DNA from: Amycolatopsis orientalis DSM 43388 | GTDB taxonomy: Bacteria > Actinomycetota > Actinomycetes > Mycobacteriales > Pseudonocardiaceae | Direction: 5' to 3' | NCBI RefSeq assembly: GCF_000411975.1 | Contig: NZ_ASXG01000169.1 | Coordinates: 1 to 64,000 of the forward strand | Length of the DNA: 64,000 nucleotides | In this document: piece by piece, positions 1 through 7,461 of the stretch | How positions within the stretch are numbered: the stretch's first letter is position 1 | Layout: every line of letters begins with the position of its first letter | Made by a program: the position numbers and the translations under genes | The notes under the pieces: generated by a model | The model's database searches: none | What the model was told of the DNA's origin: nothing | The model's input: only the letters and a program-made list of their open reading frames with translations

Positions 1-11
1 GATTGTGCTGA

Positions 12-68
12 CGGTTCGGGGGTGCTTGTCAAGGCGGGAAAGATGCCTTGACAAGCACCCCCGAACCG
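12..68. terminator. Perfect 24-bp inverted repeat, probable terminator
   Basis: Arms 12-35 and 45-68 are exact reverse complements (24 of 24), with a 9-nt loop GGGAAAGAT. Read on the + strand it would end the ribosomal-protein operon expected to the left. There is no U-tract, which is common for actinobacterial terminators. The length and perfection are more than termination needs. Confidence 0.6.
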
Positions 69-145
69 CAGGGAGGCTTCGTATCGGGGTGCGGGGGAGG
101 GGCTGGATGCCTCGAGTTTTGCGTGCACCGGTGCCGGTTGGGGGG

Positions 146-196
146 CGTGAAGGGCTCCTTGAGGGAATCTAAGTACGTGAAGGGGTCCCTCACGGG
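146..196. repeat. Two imperfect copies of a 21-nt GTGAAGGG repeat
   Basis: Units start at 146 and 176 (30-nt period) and share CGTGAAGGG followed by TCC; I count about 16 of 21 identical. The second copy is itself close to a palindrome (GTGAAGGG..CCCTCAC). It could be a short interspersed palindromic element or a regulatory hairpin upstream of secY. Confidence 0.4.
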
Positions 197-508
197 CTCG
201 GCTTGGTGCCGTTTTTCCGTGCTGTTGTGGGAAAGCCCGCCTAATGGTGCGGGCCGAACAGGTGATCATCTGTGCTCCGAGCGGCCTCACCTGCGGCTCT
301 TGGCTGCCGGGGCGGCTCGTACTGAGACGTAAAACGCACACGCGCTGCGGGGGCTCCATGCGAAGCTGTTAGAGTCGGCGGCACGCTTCCGGGCCTGTTT
401 GCCCTGAAGCGTTCCTGGCTTGCCAGTGAGTCAGACATCCCGCCGGTCTCGTACCGGCCAAGCCGATCGTCGGTTGGGACGACCGACGACGCCGAGGAGG
501 TCCCCCGC

Positions 509-1816
509 GTGCTCAGCGCATTCCGCTCGGCTCTCGCGACGCCGGATCTACGCAAGAAGATCCTGTTCACGCTAGCCATCGTCGCGGTCTACCGGATCGG
601 TGCAACCATCCCGGCTCCGGGGGTCTCGTTCGCCGCCGTGAAGGCCTGTACCGCACAGGCGGACCAGCAGGGCGTGTACCAGCTGCTCAACCTCTTCAGC
701 GGCGGCGCGCTGCTGCAGCTGTCGCTGTTCGCGACGGGCATCATGCCCTACATCACCGCGAGCATCATCATCCAGCTGCTCACCGTGGTCATCCCGCGGT
801 TCGAGGAGTTGAAGAAGGAAGGCCAGTCCGGCCAGAACAAGCTGACCCAGTACACCCGGTACCTCACGATCGCTCTGGCGATCCTGCAGGCCACCGGCGT
901 GGTCGCGCTGGCCGACCGCGGCACGCTGTTCCAGGGCTGCTCGCAGCCGATCATCCCGGACAACAGCATCTACTCGCTGACGCTGATCGTGGTCACCATG
1001 ACCGCCGGCACCGCGGTGATGATGTGGCTGGGCGAGCTGATCACCGAGCGCGGCGTCGGCAACGGCATGTCGGTGCTGATCTTCCTGAACATCGCGGCCC
1101 GCATCCCGGCCGAGGGCGCCAACATCATCAGCAACGGCGGCGGCATCGCGCTGGTCGTGGTCCTCGCCTTCGGACTGGTGATCATCGCCAGCGTCATCTT
1201 CGTCGAGCAGGGCCAGCGCCGGATCCCGGTGCAGTACGCCAAGCGCATGGTCGGCCGCCGGATGTACGGCGGCACCTCGACTTACCTGCCGATCAAGGTG
1301 AACCAGGCCGGTGTCATCCCGGTCATCTTCGCCTCGTCCCTGCTGTACCTGCCGCAGCTGCTCAGCCAGCTGATCGGCGACCCGAACAGCAACGCGGGCT
1401 GGCAGTCGTTCATTCAGAACTACCTGGTCAACCAGAGCAGCTGGGTGCACATCCTGCTCTACTTCCTGTTGATCATCTTCTTCACCTACTTCTACATCAC
1501 GATCACGTTCAACGTGGACGAGCGTGCGGAAGAGATGAAGAAGTTCGGCGGCTTCATCCCGGGCATCCGGCCCGGCCGTCCCACCGCCGAGTACCTCAGC
1601 TTCGTGCTGGGCCGGATCACTCTCCCCGGCTCGCTGTACCTGGGCATCATCGCGATCCTCCCGAACTTCTTCCTGTCCCTCACCGGCAGCGGGAACAACC
1701 AGAACTTCCCGTTCGGTGGCACGGCTGTGCTGATCATGGTCGGCGTCGGGCTCGACACCGTGAAGCAGATCGAAAGCCAGCTGATGCAGCGCAACTACGA
1801 AGGGTTCTTGAAGTGA
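509..1816 (+). CDS. secY: Protein translocase subunit SecY
   Basis: Core channel of the Sec translocon in the cytoplasmic membrane. The 435-aa product begins LSAFRSALATPDLRKKILFT, typical for actinobacterial SecY, and shows about ten hydrophobic segments, including the SGGALLQLSLFATGIMPYI plug/TM2 region and the conserved cytosolic loop QRRIPVQYAKR near residue 240. The GTG start at 509 follows GAGGAGG at 494-500. Its stop overlaps the adk start in a GTGA arrangement, so secY and adk are translationally coupled, the usual actinobacterial order after rplO. Confidence 0.97.
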   Translation: MLSAFRSALATPDLRKKILFTLAIVAVYRIGATIPAPGVSFAAVKACTAQADQQGVYQLLNLFSGGALLQLSLFATGIMPYITASIIIQLLTVVIPRFEELKKEGQSGQNKLTQYTRYLTIALAILQATGVVALADRGTLFQGCSQPIIPDNSIYSLTLIVVTMTAGTAVMMWLGELITERGVGNGMSVLIFLNIAARIPAEGANIISNGGGIALVVVLAFGLVIIASVIFVEQGQRRIPVQYAKRMVGRRMYGGTSTYLPIKVNQAGVIPVIFASSLLYLPQLLSQLIGDPNSNAGWQSFIQNYLVNQSSWVHILLYFLLIIFFTYFYITITFNVDERAEEMKKFGGFIPGIRPGRPTAEYLSFVLGRITLPGSLYLGIIAILPNFFLSLTGSGNNQNFPFGGTAVLIMVGVGLDTVKQIESQLMQRNYEGFLK

Positions 1817-2367
1817 CGCGACTGGTTCTCGTCGGACCGCCCGGCGCGGGCAAAGGCACGCAGGCGGTTGCCCTGTCCGAGCAGCTGCGGATCCCGCACA
1901 TCTCGACCGGTGACCTCTTCCGGGCGCACGTCGGCCAGGAGACCCCGCTCGGCCAGGAGGCCAAGCGGTACCTGGACTCCGGCGAGCTGGTGCCGGACTC
2001 GGTGACCAACGAAATGGTCCGCGAGCGGCTGGCCGAGCCGGACGCGAAGGCGGGCTTCCTGCTCGACGGGTTCCCGCGCAACACCAAGCAGGCCGAGGTC
2101 CTCGGCGAGATGCTGAGCGAGGCCGACACCAAGCTCGACGCGGTCATCCAGCTCGACGTGGCCGAAGACGTCGTCGTCAACCGGCTCATGTCGCGCGGCC
2201 GCTCGGACGACACCGAGGATGTCATCCGCCGTCGCCAGCAGGTGTACGTGTCGGAGACTGCGCCGCTGCTCGAGTACTACGCCGACATCCTGGTGAAGGT
2301 CGACGGCGTCGGCGAGGTGCAGGAGATCTCGGACCGCGTGCTGAAAGCGCTGCGCGACCGCACGTGA
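1813..2367 (+). CDS. adk: Adenylate kinase
   Basis: Interconverts ATP + AMP and 2 ADP in the cytosol. The 184-aa product starts VTRLVLVGPPGAGKGTQ, with the P-loop GPPGAGKGT, the AMP-site signature LLDGFPRN and a short LID (RGRSDDTEDVIRRR). The short LID and sub-190 length are normal for actinobacteria, compared with about 214 aa for long-form bacterial enzymes. GTG at 1813 overlaps the secY TGA by four bases. The reading frame is open far upstream inside secY, but homology begins at this GTG. Confidence 0.96.
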   Translation: MTRLVLVGPPGAGKGTQAVALSEQLRIPHISTGDLFRAHVGQETPLGQEAKRYLDSGELVPDSVTNEMVRERLAEPDAKAGFLLDGFPRNTKQAEVLGEMLSEADTKLDAVIQLDVAEDVVVNRLMSRGRSDDTEDVIRRRQQVYVSETAPLLEYYADILVKVDGVGEVQEISDRVLKALRDRT

Positions 2368-2411
2368 ATCTCGGAGGATTGCGTGTTCTGCAAGTGCTCC
2401 GCCGCGGGCGC

Positions 2412-3188
2412 ATGATCGAGATCAAGACCCGTGGCGAGCTGGAGGCCATGCGGGCGGCCGGACTGGTGGTCGCCCGCACCCTGGCCGCCGTGCGCGAACT
2501 TGCCCGTCCCGGCGTCAGCACCGCGGAACTGGACGAGCTGGCCGAGCAGACGATCCGCGACGCCGGCGCGGTGCCCTCGTTCAAGGGCTACCACGGGTTC
2601 CCGGCGTCGATCTGCGCGTCGGTGAACGAGCAGATCGTGCACGGCATCCCGTCGGCCAAGCAGGTGCTCTCCGACGGCGACCTGATCTCGGTCGACTGCG
2701 GCGCGATCCTCGACGGCTGGCACGGCGACTCCGCGGTGACGCTGGAGATCGGCGAGGTCAGCGAGAAAGACCGGCAGTTGTCCGAGGCGACCAAGCGCGC
2801 CATGTGGGCGGGCATCGAGGCCGTTCGCGCCGGCTCCCGGCTCACCGACATCTCGTTCGCCGTGCAGACCGCCGCCCGCCAGGCGGGCGAGGACGACGGC
2901 CGCGAATACGGCGAGATCCTCGAGTACGGCGGCCACGGCATCGGCCGCCAGATGCACATGGAGCCGTTCCTGCCGAACGTCGGCAAACCCGGCAAGGGCC
3001 CGCGGCTCAAGCCCGGCATGGCGCTCGCGGTCGAACCCATGCTGACCGGCGGCAGCGGCGAAACCCTCGAACTGGACGACGGCTGGACGGTCGTCACCCT
3101 CGACGGCTCGCGCGCCGCGCACTGGGAGCACACCGTCGCCATCACCGAGGACGGCCCCTGGGTCCTCACCCTCCCCGAAGAGTCCTGA
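2412..3188 (+). CDS. map: Methionine aminopeptidase, type I
   Basis: Removes the initiator Met from nascent proteins. The 258-aa product has the metal ligands of the family: two Asp in DCGAILDGWHGD, His in GGHGIGRQMH, Glu in VEPMLTGG and Glu in WEHTVAITEDG. It lacks an N-terminal SH3-binding extension, so it is a short type Ia form. The start is uncertain: ATG 2412 (MIEIKTRGEL) fits the family best but has no clear SD; GTG 2394 and GTG 2364 (overlapping the adk stop) are in frame, and a GGAGGA lies at 2373-2378. It is the last gene of the secY-adk-map unit. Confidence 0.93.
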   Translation: MIEIKTRGELEAMRAAGLVVARTLAAVRELARPGVSTAELDELAEQTIRDAGAVPSFKGYHGFPASICASVNEQIVHGIPSAKQVLSDGDLISVDCGAILDGWHGDSAVTLEIGEVSEKDRQLSEATKRAMWAGIEAVRAGSRLTDISFAVQTAARQAGEDDGREYGEILEYGGHGIGRQMHMEPFLPNVGKPGKGPRLKPGMALAVEPMLTGGSGETLELDDGWTVVTLDGSRAAHWEHTVAITEDGPWVLTLPEES

Positions 3189-3246
3189 GCGGCCACTCAC
3201 ACGGGTCTTCTTGCCCCCCGGCCGACGGGGTACTGCACGGGTTGCG

Positions 3247-3252
3247 TACACT
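3247..3252 (+). promoter_or_regulatory. Candidate -10 for the infA-rpmJ-rpsM operon
   Basis: TACACT at 3247-3252 matches the TANNNT actinobacterial -10 pattern in the 229-nt gap between map and infA. No good -35 lies 16-18 nt upstream. It would give a leader of about 160 nt before infA. This is pattern recognition only. Confidence 0.35.
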
Positions 3253-3417
3253 GTCAAGTCGGCGCGCTCATGCGCCGGTTCCAGCATGCTCGTGAATTCT
3301 CGCGAACCTCATGGACCCGGGGCCGAGTGTGGCCGAGCACCACCCAGTAAGCAAGGACTCGAGCTCAAAACCGATCACGCTGTGCACATCAAGCGTGCAT
3401 CAGGGATTGCGGAGGAC

Positions 3418-3639
3418 ATGGCTAAGAAAGACGGGGCCATCGAGGTCGAAGGCCGCGTGGTCGAGCCGCTCCCCAACGCGATGTTCCGCGTCGAGTTGGA
3501 GAACGGCCACAAGGTCCTGGCACACATCAGCGGCAAGATGCGGCAGCACTACATCCGCATCCTGCCGGAGGACAGGGTTGTCGTGGAGCTGTCGCCCTAC
3601 GACCTCTCCCGTGGTCGCATCGTCTACCGCTACAAGTGA
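3418..3639 (+). CDS. infA: Translation initiation factor IF-1
   Basis: S1-fold factor that occupies the ribosomal A site during initiation. The 73-aa product MAKKDGAIEVEGRVVEPLPN has the whole OB fold, including FRVELENGHKVLAHISGKMR and the C-terminal SPYDLSRGRIVYRYK. The ATG at 3418 follows GGAGGAC directly upstream; longer in-frame starts (for example 3211) add unconserved residues. Located upstream of rpmJ and rpsM, as in most actinobacteria. Confidence 0.97.
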   Translation: MAKKDGAIEVEGRVVEPLPNAMFRVELENGHKVLAHISGKMRQHYIRILPEDRVVVELSPYDLSRGRIVYRYK

Positions 3640-3676
3640 TCACGCCAGAGCCGAGCAGAGCAGGAAGCAGGAAGAC

Positions 3677-3790
3677 GTGAAGGTCCAGCCGAGCGTCAAG
3701 AAGATCTGCGACAAGTGCAAGGTGATCCGCCGTCACGGCCGGATCATGGTGATCTGCGAGAACCTGCGTCACAAGCAGCGTCAGGGCTGA
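3677..3790 (+). CDS. rpmJ: 50S ribosomal protein L36
   Basis: The 37-aa product KVQPSVKKICDKCKVIRRHG carries the C-x2-C..C..H zinc-ribbon pattern of the Cys-containing L36 form (CDKC, ICENLRH). GTG start at 3677 after AGGAAGCAGGAAG. Genomes with a zinc-free L36 paralogue usually keep it elsewhere; this is the housekeeping copy, 37 nt after infA. Confidence 0.96.
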   Translation: MKVQPSVKKICDKCKVIRRHGRIMVICENLRHKQRQG

Positions 3791-3988
3791 GAACCGCACT
3801 GCAGCAGGCCGCTTGACGGCTAACCCACCCTCCCCGTACCTGCCGGGCCGCGGAAGCGGTCCGGTGCACCCCCGGACTTCAGGCCGGGGCCGGGACACCC
3901 GGGGCGCAAGCCACGGGCACGACAGGCGAGTCGGTTCCGGAACCGGACGGGGAGCAGACCTGAAGACGAACCCGAAAAAGGAGCACCA

Positions 3989-4369
3989 GTGGCACGACTC
4001 GCTGGCGTCGACCTTCCCCGCGAGAAGCGGTTGGAAATCGCGCTGACTTACATCTACGGGATCGGCCGTACCCGCTCGAAGCAGATGATCGCTGCTGCCG
4101 AGCTGAACGCCGACACCCGCGTCAAGGACCTCAGCGACGAGGATCTCGTCAAGCTGAAGGACTACATCGACGAAAACTTCAAGGTCGAGGGTGACCTTCG
4201 CCGCGAGGTGAACGCCGACATCCGGCGCAAGATCGAGATCGGGACCTACCAGGGTCTGCGCTGGCGTCGTGGTCTGCCGGTGCGCGGTCAGCGGACCAAG
4301 ACCAACGCCCGCACCCGCAAGGGCCCGAAGAAGACGGTCGCCGGCAAGAAGAAGGCTGGCAAGAAGTGA
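3989..4369 (+). CDS. rpsM: 30S ribosomal protein S13
   Basis: Small-subunit head protein contacting tRNA and L5. The 126-aa product begins ARLAGVDLPREKRLEIALTY, with the RGLPVRGQRTKTNARTRKG signature near residue 100 and a Lys-rich tail. GTG start at 3989 with AAAAAGGAG upstream. The 198-nt gap to rpmJ contains GC-rich inverted segments (3841-3900) that could form a leader structure. Its TGA overlaps the GTG of the 61-codon ORF that follows. Confidence 0.97.
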   Translation: MARLAGVDLPREKRLEIALTYIYGIGRTRSKQMIAAAELNADTRVKDLSDEDLVKLKDYIDENFKVEGDLRREVNADIRRKIEIGTYQGLRWRRGLPVRGQRTKTNARTRKGPKKTVAGKKKAGKK

Positions 4370-4551
4370 GCACCCAGGGCAAGAAGGTCGTTCGCATGGG
4401 CGGTTCCGTCCGTCGCTCCACGGCTTGTGTCTCGCCCAAGGCGCTCTACGCCCGCCCGATGGCGCTGCGGAACCTCTACACCGACGCCGGATCCATCATC
4501 CGCCGCGGGCAGCAGGAAGCCGTCGCCGCTCACCAGCAGAACGCGCGTTAA
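4366..4551 (+). CDS. Small basic protein of unknown function inside the ribosomal alpha operon
   Basis: A 61-codon ORF between rpsM and rpsK, not a protein I recognise. GTG 4366 overlaps the rpsM stop (GTGA) and the TAA ends 18 nt before rpsK, so it fills the gap exactly. By hand count about 52 of 61 third positions are G/C against about 33 of 61 second positions, the codon-position bias of real genes here. The product starts STQGKKVVRMGGSVRRS, is rich in Arg/Lys/Gln, has one Cys (C21) and no membrane segment. The basic charge and location suggest ribosome or RNA association, which is inference only. In other actinobacteria I know, rpsM and rpsK are closer together. Confidence 0.6.
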   Translation: MSTQGKKVVRMGGSVRRSTACVSPKALYARPMALRNLYTDAGSIIRRGQQEAVAAHQQNAR

Positions 4552-4569
4552 CAGGAGAACCCTCAGAAC

Positions 4570-4974
4570 ATGCCACCCAAGAGCCGCACTGCGGGGGCCA
4601 AGAAGGTCCGCCGCAAGGAAAAGAAGAATGTCGCGCACGGTCACGCGCACATCAAGAGCACCTTCAACAACACCATCGTCTCCATCACGGACCCGACCGG
4701 CGCCGTGATCGCGTGGGCCTCGAGCGGCCACGTGGGCTTCAAGGGCTCGCGCAAGTCGACTCCGTTCGCCGCGCAGATGGCCGCCGAGAACGCCGCCCGC
4801 AAGGCGGCCGAGCACGGCATGAAGAAGGTCGACGTTTTCGTGAAGGGCCCGGGTTCGGGCCGCGAGACGGCGATCCGCTCGCTGCAGGCGGCCGGCCTCG
4901 AGGTCGGCACCATCCAGGACGTGACCCCGCAGCCTCACAACGGCTGCCGCCCGCCCAAGCGGCGCCGGGTCTGA
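4570..4974 (+). CDS. rpsK: 30S ribosomal protein S11
   Basis: Platform protein of the small subunit. The 134-aa product has the conserved core HIKSTFNNTIVSITDPTG, the GFKGSRKSTPFAAQ stretch, the VKGPGSGRETAIRSL loop and the PQPHNGCRPPKRRRV end. ATG 4570 follows ACAGGAGAACCCTCAGAAC. Immediately downstream of the 61-codon ORF and 23 nt before rpsD. Confidence 0.97.
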   Translation: MPPKSRTAGAKKVRRKEKKNVAHGHAHIKSTFNNTIVSITDPTGAVIAWASSGHVGFKGSRKSTPFAAQMAAENAARKAAEHGMKKVDVFVKGPGSGRETAIRSLQAAGLEVGTIQDVTPQPHNGCRPPKRRRV

Positions 4975-4997
4975 GGAACGGGGAGGAGTACTAAGAA

Positions 4998-5603
4998 ATG
5001 GCTCGTTACACCGGCCCCGCGACGCGTATTTCGCGTCGCCTCAAGGTTGACCTCATCGGCGGCGACCAGGCGTTCGAACGTCGCCCCTACCCGCCGGGCC
5101 AGCACGGCCGCGGGCGCATCAAGGAGTCCGAGTACCTCCTGCAGTCGCAGGAGAAGCAGAAGGCTCGCTACACCTACGGCGTGCTCGAGCGCCAGTTCGT
5201 CCGGTACTACAAGGAAGCCGTGCGGCGTCCGGGCAAGACCGGTGAGAACCTGCTGCAGATCCTCGAGTCCCGGCTGGACAACGTGATCTACCGCGCCGGC
5301 ATCGCCCGCACCCGCCGTCAGGCGCGGCAGCTGGTGAGCCACGGCCACTTCCTGGTCAACGGCGTCAAGGTCAACGTGCCGTCCTACCAGGTGACCAAGT
5401 GGGACATCATCGACGTGCGGCCGAAGTCGATGGGCATGCTGCCCTTCGTCGCGGCCAAGGAGTCCTTCGGCGAGCGTCCGGTTCCGGCGTGGCTGCAGGT
5501 CGTCCCGTCGAACCTCCGCGTGCTGGTCCACCAGCTGCCGGAGCGCGCGCAGATCGACGTTCCGGTTCAGGAACAGCTGATCGTCGAGCTCTACTCGAAG
5601 TAA
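4998..5603 (+). CDS. rpsD: 30S ribosomal protein S4
   Basis: Primary assembly protein of the 30S subunit. The 201-aa product starts ARYTGPATRISRRLKVDLIG. It has the S4 RNA-binding fold (LESRLDNVIYRAGIARTRRQ, then QLVSHGHFLVNGVKVNVPSY) and ends QEQLIVELYSK. The N-terminus lacks the four-Cys zinc motif, as in the zinc-free form. ATG 4998 after GGGGAGGAG. Located between rpsK and rpoA, as in the canonical alpha operon. Confidence 0.97.
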   Translation: MARYTGPATRISRRLKVDLIGGDQAFERRPYPPGQHGRGRIKESEYLLQSQEKQKARYTYGVLERQFVRYYKEAVRRPGKTGENLLQILESRLDNVIYRAGIARTRRQARQLVSHGHFLVNGVKVNVPSYQVTKWDIIDVRPKSMGMLPFVAAKESFGERPVPAWLQVVPSNLRVLVHQLPERAQIDVPVQEQLIVELYSK

Positions 5604-5626
5604 CCGGTCTCTGCGACTGGTTACCG

Positions 5627-5653
5627 GGCGGCGGCGTCCCGTGCGCCGCCGCC
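5627..5653. promoter_or_regulatory. Perfect 10-bp GC hairpin between rpsD and rpoA
   Basis: Arms 5627-5636 (GGCGGCGGCG) and 5644-5653 (CGCCGCCGCC) with a 7-nt loop. No U-tract, and rpoA must be transcribed past it, so an attenuator, RNA-processing site or partial terminator setting the rpsD:rpoA ratio is more likely than a full stop. A weaker dyad (TAACCGGT..ACTGGTTA) lies just before it at 5601-5623. Confidence 0.5.
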
Positions 5654-5706
5654 ACGCCATCCCTTCGACGTCATATGGCGGGCGTCGTCTGGAAAGGAAA
5701 CAAGGA

Positions 5707-6780
5707 ATGCTGATTTCCCAGCGGCCGGCTCTCAGCGAAGAGACGGTCAACGAGACCCGCTCCCGGTTCACCATCGAACCGCTGGAGCCCGGCTTCGGCT
5801 ACACGCTCGGCAACTCGCTGCGGCGCACGCTGCTGTCGTCCATCCCGGGCGCGGCCGTGACGAGCATCCGCATCGACGGCGTGCTGCACGAATTCACCAC
5901 CGTTCCCGGGGTGAAGGAAGACGTCACCGACATCATCCTGAACCTGAAGGAACTGGTCGTGTCCTCGGAAGAGGACGAGCCGGTCACCATGTACCTGCGC
6001 AAGCAGGGCCCGGGTGAGGTCACGGCTGCCGACATCGTGCCGCCCGCGGGCGTCACCGTGCACAACCCGGATCTGCACATCGCGTCGCTGAACGGCAAGG
6101 GCAAGCTCGAGATCGAGCTCGTCGTCGAGCGCGGCCGCGGGTACGTTCCGGCCCTGCAGAACAAGCAGGCGGGCGCGGAGATCGGCCGGATCCCGGTCGA
6201 CTCGATCTACTCGCCGGTGCTGAAGGTGACTTACAAGGTCGAGGCCACCCGTGTCGAGCAGCGCACCGACTTCGACAAGCTGATCCTGGACGTCGAGACC
6301 AAGCCGTCGATCACCGCGCGCGACGCGGTGGCCTCGGCCGGCAAGACGCTGGTGGAGCTGTTCGGCCTCGCTCGCGAGCTGAACGTCGACGCCGAGGGCA
6401 TCGAGATCGGCCCGTCGCCGCAGGAGGCGGACACCATCGCCGCCTACGCGATGCCGATCGAGGACCTGGACCTCACCGTCCGGTCGTACAACTGCCTGAA
6501 GCGCGAAGGCATCCACACCGTGGGCGAGCTGGTCTCGCGCAGCGAGGCGGACCTTCTCGACATCCGCAACTTCGGCGCCAAGTCGATCGACGAGGTCAAG
6601 CTGAAGCTGGTCGGCCTCGGCCTCGCGCTGAAGGACAGCCCGCCCGGGTTCGACCCGTCCGCGGCTGCCACCAGCTACGACGGCGAAGGCTGGTCGGAAG
6701 GGGTCGCCGGCATCGGCGGCGGGATTTCGGACGACGGCCACGATGATGGCCAGGACTACGCAGAGACCGAGCAGCTCTGA
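5707..6780 (+). CDS. rpoA: DNA-directed RNA polymerase subunit alpha
   Basis: Scaffold for RNA polymerase assembly and activator contact. The 357-aa product starts LISQRPALSEETVNETRSRF. The N-terminal dimerisation domain (about 1-230) includes PLEPGFGYTLGNSLRRTLLS; the C-terminal domain (about 250-320) has LDLTVRSYNCLKREGIHTVGE and IRNFGAKSIDEVKLKL. An acidic, Gly-rich tail follows. ATG 5707 after GGAAAGGAAACAAGGA; the longer in-frame start at 5641 would add unconserved residues across a hairpin. Confidence 0.97.
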   Translation: MLISQRPALSEETVNETRSRFTIEPLEPGFGYTLGNSLRRTLLSSIPGAAVTSIRIDGVLHEFTTVPGVKEDVTDIILNLKELVVSSEEDEPVTMYLRKQGPGEVTAADIVPPAGVTVHNPDLHIASLNGKGKLEIELVVERGRGYVPALQNKQAGAEIGRIPVDSIYSPVLKVTYKVEATRVEQRTDFDKLILDVETKPSITARDAVASAGKTLVELFGLARELNVDAEGIEIGPSPQEADTIAAYAMPIEDLDLTVRSYNCLKREGIHTVGELVSRSEADLLDIRNFGAKSIDEVKLKLVGLGLALKDSPPGFDPSAAATSYDGEGWSEGVAGIGGGISDDGHDDGQDYAETEQL

Positions 6781-6822
6781 GGCCTCGTGCCCGGACGCTG
6801 TGAGCTGAACTAGGAGAAAGTC

Positions 6823-7389
6823 ATGCCCACCCCTACCAAGGGAGCCCGGCTCGGCGGGTCCGCCGCGCACGAGCGGCTGATCCTGGCCAACCTGGCCACT
6901 CAGCTGTTCGAGCACGGCAAGATCACGACGACCGAGGCGAAGGCCAAGCGGGTCCGCCCGCTGGCTGAGAAGCTGATCACCAAGGCGAAGCGGGGCGACC
7001 TGCACAACCGTCGCCTGGTGCAGAAGGTCGTCCGGGACAAGGACGTCGTGCACAAGCTGTTCGCCGAGATCGGCCCGCACTTCGCGGAGCGCGCCGGCGG
7101 GTACACCCGCATCACCAAGACGATGCCGCGCAAGGGCGACAACGCCGCCATGGCCGTCATCGAACTGGTCGCGGAGAAGACCGTGACGTCCGAGGCCGAG
7201 CGGGCCCGCAAGACCAAGTTCGCCAAGGACGAGGTCGCCGCCGCTCCGGTCGCCGAGGAGGCCGCCGAGGCCCCCGCCGCGACCGAAGAGGCCCCGGCTG
7301 CCGAAGAGGCCGCCGCCCCGGCCGCGGACGAGGCCGCTGCTTCGGACGAGGCCGCTGCCTCCGACGACGCCGACGCCAAGAAGGACTGA
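6823..7389 (+). CDS. rplQ: 50S ribosomal protein L17 with Ala/Glu-rich C-terminal extension
   Basis: Large-subunit protein. The 188-aa product starts PTPTKGARLGGSAAHERLIL; the conserved domain ends near residue 120 (NAAMAVIELVAE). The rest is an extension of repeated AEEA/EEAPAAEEA/DEAAASDEAA blocks ending DADAKKD. Such acidic tails are known in actinobacterial L17 and account for a length well above the usual 120 or so. ATG 6823 follows TAGGAGAAAGTC. Last gene of the alpha operon. Confidence 0.96.
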   Translation: MPTPTKGARLGGSAAHERLILANLATQLFEHGKITTTEAKAKRVRPLAEKLITKAKRGDLHNRRLVQKVVRDKDVVHKLFAEIGPHFAERAGGYTRITKTMPRKGDNAAMAVIELVAEKTVTSEAERARKTKFAKDEVAAAPVAEEAAEAPAATEEAPAAEEAAAPAADEAAASDEAAASDDADAKKD

Positions 7390-7414
7390 GTCCTGCCGGC
7401 ACTGTCTACATCGG

Positions 7415-7451
7415 ACGAGCCCGCCGCTCCCCACGGGGAGGGCGGGCTCGT
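7415..7451. terminator. Terminator-like hairpin between rplQ and truA
   Basis: Arms ACGAGCCCGCC (7415-7425) and GGCGGGCTCGT (7441-7451) pair perfectly. The interior (CTCCCC/GGGGAG) extends the stem to about 17 bp with one bulged G and a tiny loop. Followed by TTCGT only. It would end the alpha operon but also lies inside the open frame upstream of truA, so truA probably starts after it. Confidence 0.65.
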
Positions 7452-7461
7452 TCGTCTGCGT

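Larger units (their letters stand above)
1..508. other. Leader region upstream of secY (no gene seen)
   Basis: No convincing coding sequence. It holds a perfect long hairpin at 12-68, a pair of GTGAAGGG-type repeats at 146-196, and the secY ribosome binding site GAGGAGG at 494-500. The 94-aa ORF across it has no start signal and reads through the hairpin, so I leave it out. The hairpin is probably the terminator of the gene upstream of the window; the stretch after about 200 would then carry the secY promoter, but I see no clear -35/-10 pair. Confidence 0.6.

Noticed and set aside
572..1450. 292-aa - strand frame opposite secY
   Set aside because: SecY is certain on the + strand; the frame is His/Asp/Arg-rich noise.
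3813..4046. 77-aa ORF in the rpmJ-rpsM gap
   Set aside because: Starts without SD, runs out of frame into rpsM and shows no third-position bias of its own.
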